64,000 bases of DNA, taken from contig NZ_CP134223.1 of NCBI RefSeq assembly GCF_031599675.1, positions 4,526,001-4,590,000 on the forward strand. Reading direction: 5' to 3'. Below are positions 57,498 through 64,000 of this stretch, one piece after another (position 1 is the stretch's first letter; the number at the start of each line of letters is the position of its first letter). The notes beneath the pieces are model-generated. The model was not told the origin of the DNA. It saw only the letters and a list, made by a program, of their open reading frames with translations, and did no database searches. A program made the translations under genes and the position numbers. The DNA is from Paenibacillus pedocola. Lineage in GTDB: Bacteria > Bacillota > Bacilli > Paenibacillales > Paenibacillaceae.

Positions 57498-58345
57498 AAC
57501 CGAAGTTAATATTGATCGAAGGATTACCGGGCTCAGGGAAAACAACGACCGCGGGCCTAATCCATGAGCTGCTCAAGGAAATGAACCTTAGCGCTCAGCT
57601 ATTCTTAGAGGGAAATGCCGACCATCCTGCTGACTATGAGGGGGTTGCCTGTTTTACGGCAGCTGAACTCGCTGAATTTTGGAATACCCATGCCAAGTAT
57701 AAAGAGTTAGTGAGTGAGCGGTTGATTACACAAGGTGACCGGCACTTTCTGGAATACCGGAAAATAAGACAGGAATTAGGAACGGATTTCCCGGATGAAC
57801 TGCTGGCTGCCGTCTCCAGTCATGATATTTATGAATTGCCGCTGGAGCACAACAGGATTCTGATCACAGAGCGTTGGAGAAGATTCGCAGCGGATGCTCA
57901 ACACAGCCCGGACACCTATATCTTTGATTGCTGTTTCATACAAAATCCTGTAACTGTAGGGATGATTAAGTATGGCGCAGCAAAAGAAGCCGTTATAAGC
58001 TATGTCGCAGAGCTGGCCGCAATTGCCAAGCCGCTGAAGCCGCTGCTGATTTACGTAGAGCAGAACGATCTTGATCGTTCATTCAGAAAGGCTGTTCACG
58101 AAAGGCCCAAGGAATGGTCGGAGGGATTTATAGATTATTATACAAACCAGGGGTATGGGGCGCAGCAGGGGTATCACGGGTTAGAAGGAACATTGCAGGT
58201 GCTGAAGGCCCGAAAGGAACTGGAAGCAGAAATATTCAACAGTCTGCCTATAGCCAAACATAGGGTGGATAACTCCGCTTTAGATATCGACGGGTATAAG
58301 CAAGTATTAGCACAGATTCTGGCAGATCATTTCAGCTCGGTTTAG
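57494..58345 (+). CDS. P-loop kinase-like protein
   Basis: A 283-residue protein with a Walker A motif G-L-P-G-S-G-K-T-T at residues 10-18 and an Asp-containing strand Y-I-F-D-C-C-F-I-Q near 145 in place of a Walker B. The fold resembles thymidylate or deoxynucleoside kinases and related small-molecule kinases. Lid-like H-N-R-I-L-I-T-E-R-W-R-R and L-E-G-N-A-D segments support this. No specific substrate can be named. It overlaps the DUF817 stop by 4 bp (ATGA), pointing to a shared transcript and possibly a shared role. Confidence 0.78.
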   Translation: MKPKLILIEGLPGSGKTTTAGLIHELLKEMNLSAQLFLEGNADHPADYEGVACFTAAELAEFWNTHAKYKELVSERLITQGDRHFLEYRKIRQELGTDFPDELLAAVSSHDIYELPLEHNRILITERWRRFAADAQHSPDTYIFDCCFIQNPVTVGMIKYGAAKEAVISYVAELAAIAKPLKPLLIYVEQNDLDRSFRKAVHERPKEWSEGFIDYYTNQGYGAQQGYHGLEGTLQVLKARKELEAEIFNSLPIAKHRVDNSALDIDGYKQVLAQILADHFSSV

Positions 58346-58415
58346 CGGGAACAACATTTTAGTTGTAAAGGTATTAGAGGACAAAAAACATGGGATTTTT
58401 AGGGGGATCAAGTGG

Positions 58416-58934
58416 ATGGATCAGAAATACCCAATTGGCACTTTTCAATTTGATGGTGAAATTACTAACAAGGTTACAAGTGTTTGGATAAACGAGATTG
58501 AAGATTTACCAGGATTATTACGGGATGCTGTAAAAGACTTAGATAATGAACAGCTGGATACAGTTTATCGTTCCGGAGGATGGACTGTTCGGCAAGTAAT
58601 ACATCATCTTGCAGATAGTCATATGAATGCCTTCATTCGCTTTAAATTGGCTCTTACAGAAGAAAGTCCTATAATTAAACCCTATGATGAAAAGAAATGG
58701 GCTGAACTATCAGATTCTAAGTTGCCCGTTGATACTTCACTTTTACTCCTCGAAACATTGCACAAACGCTGGACTAACCTGTTACGTGGTCTAACTCCTG
58801 CTGATATGAAAAAGACCTTTATTCATCCAGAATCAGGTGAAGTTTCAATAGGTAAAAATATAGGAATCTATGCTTGGCACGGAAAGCATCATCTTGCACA
58901 TATTACTTCTTTGTGTAATCGTAAGGGCTGGTAA
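58416..58934 (+). CDS. bstA: DinB/YfiT-type protein, probable bacillithiol transferase
   Basis: A 172-residue four-helix DinB-fold protein. Its metal-binding histidines are visible in V-R-Q-V-I-H-H-L-A-D-S-H near residue 60 and W-H-G-K-H-H-L-A-H-I near 155, the set typical of B. subtilis YfiT (BstA). The start of the protein, D-Q-K-Y-P-I-G-T-F, also matches that group. BstA enzymes transfer bacillithiol to electrophiles during detoxification. AGGGGG lies nine bases before the ATG. The gene follows the kinase gene by 70 bp and ends at a terminator shared with lacI. Confidence 0.82.
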   Translation: MDQKYPIGTFQFDGEITNKVTSVWINEIEDLPGLLRDAVKDLDNEQLDTVYRSGGWTVRQVIHHLADSHMNAFIRFKLALTEESPIIKPYDEKKWAELSDSKLPVDTSLLLLETLHKRWTNLLRGLTPADMKKTFIHPESGEVSIGKNIGIYAWHGKHHLAHITSLCNRKGW

Positions 58935-58941
58935 TAAAAAT

Positions 58942-58975
58942 AAAGACAGGGATCATCACAGATCCCTGTCTTTTC
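58942..58975. terminator. Bidirectional terminator between bstA and the LacI-type gene
   Basis: AAAGACAGGGATC pairs with GATCCCTGTCTTT, flanked by A residues before and T residues after, between convergent genes. Confidence 0.9.
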
Positions 58976-59990
58976 AGTTAATCATCTTGCAGGAGCCGCG
59001 TTTGAGCAACACCGCATCATAAACAATATGCTGATGGCTTGACCGTCCGGAAATGAGGTCGAACAGGACACCCACACTAGACAGAGCCATTTCCGTACCC
59101 GGCTGGCTGATGGTATCGAGCGAGGGGTGATAATATTCAGCCATTTCGATCCCGTCAAAACCAATGATCGAGATATCATCCGGGATCGACAGACCGGCGG
59201 TAAGCACCGCTTTGGCTGCACCGATGGCAATTGTATCCGAAGCGGCGAACATTGCTGTAAGTCCCTTATTCTTATTCAGCAGTCTCCGCGCGGCATTGAA
59301 GCCCGAGCTGGGGCTGTATTCGCAGTCCTCGACCAGCCCGGCATCGTAGGGCAGGCCATGCTCTTCGAGCGCTTGCTTGTAGCCCAGGAACCGCCTGTTG
59401 CCTGTCGTCTCATCCAATAAAGGAGACTTGGCCAGGAATCCGATCCTTGTATGCCCGAGGGAGATCAGATAATTGGTCGCTTTATAGGCTTCCTTCAATT
59501 CATTGATAATCACACTGGAAAAGATAGCCGGGTCCACTTCCTGCGTAGAGGTGATGGTCGTCAGCACAAACGGAACCGTCAGCTGCTTGAACTTCTCCTC
59601 CGAATGATTGTAGGTTCCGCCCATGAAGATAATCCCGCACAGATTCTTCTCTTTCACCAGCTGGATGGCCGCATTGATCTCATCCGTTCCATCCTCCACC
59701 TGCTGGATCAGAAACGGATATCCGCGCAGATTAACCTGCCGTTCAATTTCCTTGATCATATTGGAAAAGAACGGATTGGTGATTCCTTTGACCATCAGTG
59801 CAATATTCTTAGACTGTGTTGTTTTCAAATTCCGCGCGTTGGAATTGGGAATGTAATTGTATTCCTTGACCACACTCAGCACTTTTTCCCGCGTGGCTTT
59901 GCTCACGAGTCCCTTGTTATTGATTACCCTGGAAACCGTCGAGATGCCCACACCGGAAATCCGCGCGATATCCTTGATATTTACGTCCAC
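58974..59990 (-). CDS. LacI-family transcriptional regulator
   Basis: A 338-residue regulator. The N-terminal helix-turn-helix has I-K-D-I-A-R-I-S-G-V-G-I-S-T-V-S-R-V-I-N-N, then the hinge Y-I-P-N-S-N-A-R-N-L-K. The C-terminal two-lobed sensor resembles periplasmic sugar-binding proteins, ending in I-G-F-D-G-I-E-M-A-E-Y-Y. The start is a GTG at 59990 with GGAGGAG upstream. It follows the ABC importer genes on the same strand, after a hairpin at 60010. Two GAAACGTTTC-type palindromes upstream of the importer operon are its likely sites. Confidence 0.9.
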   Translation of the reverse strand: MDVNIKDIARISGVGISTVSRVINNKGLVSKATREKVLSVVKEYNYIPNSNARNLKTTQSKNIALMVKGITNPFFSNMIKEIERQVNLRGYPFLIQQVEDGTDEINAAIQLVKEKNLCGIIFMGGTYNHSEEKFKQLTVPFVLTTITSTQEVDPAIFSSVIINELKEAYKATNYLISLGHTRIGFLAKSPLLDETTGNRRFLGYKQALEEHGLPYDAGLVEDCEYSPSSGFNAARRLLNKNKGLTAMFAASDTIAIGAAKAVLTAGLSIPDDISIIGFDGIEMAEYYHPSLDTISQPGTEMALSSVGVLFDLISGRSSHQHIVYDAVLLKRGSCKMIN

Positions 59991-60009
59991 TTTACTCCTC
60001 CATTTATGG

Positions 60010-60043
60010 GTAAAGGAGCTATATCGGATCATAGCTCCTTTAC
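60010..60043. terminator. Hairpin between the binding-protein gene and lacI
   Basis: GTAAAGGAGCTAT pairs perfectly with ATAGCTCCTTTAC. On the minus strand it follows the binding-protein stop, but the T run is weak. It may attenuate read-through into lacI or protect the upstream mRNA. Confidence 0.65.
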
Positions 60044-60058
60044 ACCTTATAACGTTCC

Positions 60059-61633
60059 TTAGTTGACAGGAACAAATTCAGCCAGTTGCTTCTCTACTTC
60101 GGCAATGACCTTGTCAATTCCTGCTTTTTTCAGCTGATCGCGGTATTCTGCAACGGCTTCTTTAGGATCTTTGCTGGTTTTGCCCAGCATCAGCTGGATG
60201 CCCAGCTGTGAATTCACGTTCGAGATCGAAGCAATTTCTGTAGTCACATTGGACGGATCGAAGCTGAAGCCATTGTAAGGATCATCGATTGCAACTTTAT
60301 CCCATTCAGCGAACAGGGAGTTACGGATCGGATTTTCGGTATCGCTAGGAATCACGAACTTGTCATTGCGGAGCGACCAGGCTGCGAAGCCGCCGCCGTC
60401 TGTTTTTTCATTGTAGCCTGCAGGGAACTTCTTAATACCGTTTTCAATCACATATTGCTTGCCTTCAATACCGTATTGAATGAGGTTGTAGTAGCTCTCA
60501 TCTGTCATGAACTTTTCAATGACCATCAGTGCACGTTCCGGATTAGCCGAATTGGTGCTGATTACCGTCGAGTTGTCTACACCCATCTTACGTTTGATTT
60601 TCTTATTCGCTTCCGCGAAGGTGAAGAAATAGGGATCCGACTCCGGCTGTGCCTTCATATCTGCACCATATTGGCCGATCCAGTCCTGGGCATGGGTCAG
60701 ATAACCTGCAGAATTGGCTGCTCTGAAATTATCCTTGCCGCCCAGAGTAGCAGACAGCACGTCCTTGCTCCAGTAGCCTTTATCCGCCCATTCGCGCATC
60801 TTCACAGCCCAGTCTTCGAACTCCTGGGTGAACGCCGGATGGAAGACGGTTTTATAGTCCTCGGGACTCTTCGTAACCAGATTCAGCTCATTCAGCGAAA
60901 TCCCCGGTGCATTCAGCCACATTCCCGTAGTATCAACCAGCATTCTGAACATGTTCGCCGCATCTTCCGCCTTGCCGTTAATCGGCGGGTAGGATTCATT
61001 GGCGACCACATTATCCATGTATTTTTCCATATCTGCAATCGAAGTGATTTTGTCCATGCCATATTTCTTTAGCAGGTCTGAACGGTAGGCATAACCGTAA
61101 GGTGTGTACTCACTGTACAAGCTCGGAACACCATAAATTTTGCCCTTGTATTTCGTGTTCTGCCAAGCGCTGTCGGGAATTTCCGCCTTCAGCTTCGGTG
61201 CGACTTTGTCCAGCATCTCCGTGATATCTACCAGTGCGCCTTCACTAGCTAATGTAAAATAGGAGACCGGTGCTCCCGGAGAAGCGTGCGACATATCAAA
61301 GGCTTCGCCGGATGCGAATAACAGCGGGTATTTGGTGGCAATATCCGGCCAGTCAATATACTTCACTTCAATAGTAGCGTTGAGATCCGCCTTGAGCTTT
61401 TTGTTAATCTCGCCAAGGATGGCCTTATTCTGAACCCCTTCACTGCCCCACAGGTAGTACGTCAGCTTGGCTTCTTTGGAAGTATCTACTCCGCCTGTAT
61501 TAGCAGATGTTTCCGGTGCTTTCGTAGCTTCCGCATCGTTAGCGGGCTCATTGTTGTTAGATGAACAGGCTGACAAAACTCCGCTAAGCATGAGGACAGC
61601 AATTAAAGAAGACGCAATCTTTTTACCTTTCAT
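60059..61633 (-). CDS. Extracellular sugar-binding lipoprotein of an ABC importer (LplA-like)
   Basis: A 524-residue binding protein. The signal sequence (M-K-G-K-K, hydrophobic run) ends in the lipobox L-S-A-C, followed by a Ser/Asn-rich linker. The mature domain has L-T-Y-Y-L-W-G-S-E-G and A-S-G-E-A-F-D-M, typical of the large oligosaccharide-binding proteins of Paenibacillus. It is the third gene of a permease-permease-binding protein operon and should deliver a plant-polymer oligosaccharide to those permeases. No ATPase is encoded, so a shared MsmX-type ATPase is expected. GGGAGG precedes the ATG. Confidence 0.92.
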   Translation of the reverse strand: MKGKKIASSLIAVLMLSGVLSACSSNNNEPANDAEATKAPETSANTGGVDTSKEAKLTYYLWGSEGVQNKAILGEINKKLKADLNATIEVKYIDWPDIATKYPLLFASGEAFDMSHASPGAPVSYFTLASEGALVDITEMLDKVAPKLKAEIPDSAWQNTKYKGKIYGVPSLYSEYTPYGYAYRSDLLKKYGMDKITSIADMEKYMDNVVANESYPPINGKAEDAANMFRMLVDTTGMWLNAPGISLNELNLVTKSPEDYKTVFHPAFTQEFEDWAVKMREWADKGYWSKDVLSATLGGKDNFRAANSAGYLTHAQDWIGQYGADMKAQPESDPYFFTFAEANKKIKRKMGVDNSTVISTNSANPERALMVIEKFMTDESYYNLIQYGIEGKQYVIENGIKKFPAGYNEKTDGGGFAAWSLRNDKFVIPSDTENPIRNSLFAEWDKVAIDDPYNGFSFDPSNVTTEIASISNVNSQLGIQLMLGKTSKDPKEAVAEYRDQLKKAGIDKVIAEVEKQLAEFVPVN

Positions 61634-61710
61634 TCGGTAAGCCTCCCTTTTCTCTTCTATTTACGAATGTCTTCATTTATAATAAACGCCCCTCGGAAGG
61701 CAGACGTCCA

Positions 61711-62607
61711 TTAACCCTTTACAGCCCCGATCGTCAGGCCGGTTACGAAATAACGCTGCACAAACGGGTATAGCAGAATGATCGGTCCGGTAGCCAGCAC
61801 CGCTGTAGCCATCTTGATCGACTGGGTCGGAAGATCGGCGGTATTGATGACCGCTCCAGAGTTAATAAGTGCTCCAAGATTCGTCTGGCTGACCATCCGC
61901 TGTAAAAAGTATTGAAGCGGATATTTGGCCGGAGTGTCGATGTACAGCATCCCGTTATACCACTCATTCCAGAAACCCAGCGCCGAGAAGAGTCCGATTG
62001 TAGCCAGCGACGGAACCGCCAAGGGAATAAAAATCCGCCAATAGATGCGGAAGTCACCGGCACCGTCAATCGTCGCAGATTCATACAGGGAGTCCGGGAT
62101 CGCCTTCATGAAATTACGCATCAGGAAAATGGACCAGGCGCCCACCACCGCCGGCAGAATCATCGCGAACAGGCTGTCCTTCAGGTGGAGGTGTTTGACC
62201 ATCAGAATATAGGTTGGAATCAGGCCGCCGCTGAAGAGCGTTGTGAAGTAAATCAGGAATGAAAAGAAATTCCGGTATTTGAAATCCTTGCGGTTGAGTA
62301 CGAACCCGGCCATCGACATCATAAACAGTCCAAGCACAGTACCCACTACGGTAATAAAAATCGTGACCTGGTAAGCATTCACCAGCTGGGTGGAGTTATT
62401 GAGCAGCAGGTCGTAGGCTTTAAATGAAATTTCGTTGGGCAGCAGCTTGTAGCCTTCGCGGACAATCTCCTGCTCGTTCATGAATGAGGAGGAAATCATC
62501 AGCGCAAAAGGAAACAGGCAGAACAGCGCAAATATTGCGACGCAGAAGTAGCTGATCCCTTTAATAAGGATACTGCCGGAGTCCTGTTTGATCGTATTCT
62601 TTTCCAT
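61711..62607 (-). CDS. Carbohydrate ABC transporter permease (LplC/YtcP-like)
   Basis: A 298-residue MalG-type permease with six transmembrane helices. The cytoplasmic coupling loop is E-S-A-T-I-D-G-A-G-D-F-R-I-Y-W-R-I-F-I-P-L near residue 190 (EAA motif). Further landmarks are F-S-G-G-L-I-P-T-Y and G-L-T-I-G-A-V-K-G at the end. In-frame GTG/ATG codons at 62616 and 62613 overlap the AGGGGTGAT site; the ATG at 62607 is better spaced. It pairs with the LplB-like permease 21 bp upstream. Confidence 0.92.
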   Translation of the reverse strand: MEKNTIKQDSGSILIKGISYFCVAIFALFCLFPFALMISSSFMNEQEIVREGYKLLPNEISFKAYDLLLNNSTQLVNAYQVTIFITVVGTVLGLFMMSMAGFVLNRKDFKYRNFFSFLIYFTTLFSGGLIPTYILMVKHLHLKDSLFAMILPAVVGAWSIFLMRNFMKAIPDSLYESATIDGAGDFRIYWRIFIPLAVPSLATIGLFSALGFWNEWYNGMLYIDTPAKYPLQYFLQRMVSQTNLGALINSGAVINTADLPTQSIKMATAVLATGPIILLYPFVQRYFVTGLTIGAVKG

Positions 62608-62628
62608 AATCATCACCCCTGTTTCTGT

Positions 62629-63564
62629 CTAAAATAGTGCGCTGTCCGGTTCGACCTTGCGTACGATAAAGTTAACTACCAATACGAGAATCAGGCCGAA
62701 TAAGGATTGATAGAAGCCCACCGCTGCTCCCATGGAGAAGTTGAACTGCCCCACCAGTGAACGGAAGACATACGTATCTATGATATCCGTCTGCGGATAC
62801 AGCACGGAGTTGGTGCCGATCAGATTATAGAACAGGTCGAAGGAGCCTTTGAGAATACCTCCCATCCCGAACAGCAGCAGCAGGATAAAGGTTGGCTTCA
62901 GAATCGGCAGGGTCATATAGCGGATCCGCTGCCAGGTTGTGGCTCCATCCATATAGGCCGCCTCATACAGATCATGATTGATTCCGGTGATGGTGGCGAG
63001 ATAGACAATCATGCCATAGCCGGTACTGGCCCAAATCTTGAAGGCGACGATAATATACTTCCAGATGCCCGGATCAGAATAGAATTCGTAACGGTCGAGT
63101 CCGGTGCTGACCAGCAGGGTATTGATAAAACCGGAGTTGAAGTTGAAGATATTGTAGGCAAACACGCCCACGATAACCATGGAAATGAAGTTCGGCAGGA
63201 GAATGACAGACTGGGAAACCTTTTTGAACCATTTGCCCGAGATTTCAGACAGCATAATCGCAAATACGATTTGAATGATATTGCCCAGCGCCAGGAAGAC
63301 GAGATTGTAGAGCAGCGTATTTTTCGTAATATTCCAGAGATCACCGTTCTGCACCAGGAATTCGAAATTCTTCAGGCCGATGAAATGGCTTCCGAAAATA
63401 CCTTTGTTGAGATTGTAGTCCACAAATGCGACATAAGCGCCGGGCATTACCGCATAGTGGAAAATTACGAAATACAGGATAACAGGCAGCAGCATGAGAA
63501 ACAGGACTCTGTTTTTAATGATTTCCCTGACAATATTCCCACCCTTATGCATAAGTCTTGCCAA
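62629..63564 (-). CDS. Carbohydrate ABC transporter permease (LplB/YteP-like)
   Basis: A 312-residue MalF-type permease with six helices and the coupling motif Y-E-A-A-Y-M-D-G-A-T-T-W-Q-R-I-R-Y-M-T-L-P. The family's N-terminal L-F-L-M-L-L-P-V-I-L-Y-F-V-I-F-H-Y is present. The frame is open to 63681, but that reading would begin inside the promoter. GGAGGT eight bases before a TTG at 63564 makes that the likely start. It is the first gene of the three-gene importer operon, under a promoter with LacI-type palindromes. Confidence 0.9.
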   Translation of the reverse strand: MARLMHKGGNIVREIIKNRVLFLMLLPVILYFVIFHYAVMPGAYVAFVDYNLNKGIFGSHFIGLKNFEFLVQNGDLWNITKNTLLYNLVFLALGNIIQIVFAIMLSEISGKWFKKVSQSVILLPNFISMVIVGVFAYNIFNFNSGFINTLLVSTGLDRYEFYSDPGIWKYIIVAFKIWASTGYGMIVYLATITGINHDLYEAAYMDGATTWQRIRYMTLPILKPTFILLLLFGMGGILKGSFDLFYNLIGTNSVLYPQTDIIDTYVFRSLVGQFNFSMGAAVGFYQSLFGLILVLVVNFIVRKVEPDSALF

Positions 63565-63611
63565 TGAGCCCACCTCCAATTTGAACGGTAATAACGTAAT
63601 TGAACGGTATA

Positions 63612-63821
63612 GAAACGTTTCCATCATTTCTTTGGAACTCCCCTTGCGAAGAGCATACTCCTGAAATGTATGCGCTGTCAATTGAAATTATTTTTTAATT
63701 TTTAAGTACTAATACACTAGTTTTAGGGGTAAATCTTCTGAAACAGCGATAAATCCATAGAGGATTGACATTTTTTGCTTTGGAGACTAATATCGAGGTG
63801 TATCTAACATGGAAACGTTTT
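63612..63821 (-). promoter_or_regulatory. Promoter of the ABC importer operon with two LacI-type operators
   Basis: On the minus strand TTGACA (63681-63676) and TATGCT (63657-63652), 18 bp apart, make a promoter. The perfect palindrome GAAACGTTTC (63612-63621) lies about 30 bp downstream of it, within the leader. A second, near-perfect copy (GAAACGTTTT, 63812-63821) is exactly 200 bp away, upstream. Paired sites of this kind allow looping by a LacI tetramer or dual control with the gene beginning at 63932. The remaining sequence is AT-rich and shows no gene. Confidence 0.75.
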
Positions 63822-63931
63822 TATTCCAATTTTCTTGTGAAAAGATCACTCCATATTGTGGCATCTGGTCATGAATTCCCCTTCCATCCAATTTCATGTC
63901 ATATCCATGCTGCACGAAAGAGAGGGTTGTT

Positions 63932-64000
63932 ATGATCTTCACACAACATACGAACCTGATTACCCTGATCCGGGATGATTTCAGGTACATTTTCCTGCCT
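63932..64000 (+). CDS. Start of an unidentified gene (cut by window edge)
   Basis: GAGAGGG lies five bases before an ATG that opens a 23-codon frame reading off the right edge (M-I-F-T-Q-H-T-N-L-I-T-L-I-R-D-D-F-R-Y). That is too short to identify. It is divergent from the ABC importer operon, a position often held by a regulator or a glycoside hydrolase in such loci. The supporting evidence is only the ribosome binding site and open frame. Confidence 0.45.
   Translation, partial: MIFTQHTNLITLIRDDFRYIFLP

Noticed and set aside
1..64000. tRNA, rRNA, prophage or insertion-sequence genes
   Set aside because: None recognised: no transposase or integrase motifs, no phage modules and no tRNA-like cloverleaf with CCA-adjacent acceptor were noticed by eye.

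Overview
The window looks like a chromosomal segment of a Paenibacillus-type, spore-forming Gram-positive bacterium. This is inferred from strong AGGAGG-type ribosome binding sites, a small acid-soluble spore protein (Tlp), a YheC/YheD-type spore coat ATP-grasp protein, many lipoprotein-dependent sugar ABC systems, and GH52 and GH67 hemicellulases. No rRNA, tRNA, CRISPR, phage or insertion-sequence transposase was seen.

Layout. 1-5.6 kb: tail of an SDR, a nucleotidyltransferase, a secreted histidine phosphatase, a chromate transporter and a two-gene ABC exporter. 5.8-9.9 kb: an SLH-like surface protein, a hairpin-repeat array, a small secreted protein, a GNAT acetyltransferase and a MATE pump with an operator-rich promoter. 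10-14.3 kb: a response regulator/histidine kinase pair divergent from a fused ABC ATPase-permease. 14.4-16.1 kb: a methyltransferase-like gene and a MazG-like gene bracketed by inverted copies of a structured ~137-bp repeat. 16.2-34.7 kb: a glucuronoxylan/hexuronate utilisation island containing uxaC, uxuB, uxuA, a GntR regulator, GH2, an orphan solute-binding lipoprotein, a Nif3-like protein, GH67 alpha-glucuronidase, GH52 beta-xylosidase, an AraC regulator and an acetyl-xylan-esterase-type hydrolase. 34.8-39.8 kb: an LCP protein, a BASS-type transporter, another hairpin array, and a TetR/DHA2 efflux pair. 39.9-45.7 kb: a nitrate assimilation operon with a GlnR/TnrA-like box, an RNA leader ending in a strong terminator, a nitrate transporter, and a 1414-residue fusion of nitrate reductase to a CysJ-type flavoprotein. 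45.8-48.9 kb: spore-related genes, including a truncated mannose-1-phosphate guanylyltransferase-like remnant. 49-58.9 kb: a TetR/Acg-type nitroreductase pair, a fourth hairpin array, a CPA1 antiporter, a truncated Lrp gene abutting an MBL hydrolase, two oxidoreductases, a DUF817 membrane protein with an overlapping kinase-like gene, and a YfiT/BstA-like protein. 59-64 kb: a LacI regulator and a three-component sugar ABC importer, then the start of an unidentified gene.

How the genes fit together. The 16-35 kb island can deacetylate, debranch and hydrolyse xylo-oligosaccharides carrying (methyl)glucuronic acid and convert glucuronate through fructuronate and mannonate to 2-keto-3-deoxygluconate. 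KDG kinase and aldolase, an endoxylanase, and permeases for the 25-kb binding protein are not in the window. The nitrate operon carries uptake and a single-polypeptide reductase, but no nitrite reductase.

The most unusual non-coding signal is four intergenic arrays of short hairpins (7.0, 29.9, 37.1 and 50.9 kb). Their sequences differ, but they share a spacing of 51-52 bp, with an occasional 62 bp. The second is a three-copy ~140-160-bp element whose ends are conserved while its inner stem changes in a complementary way.
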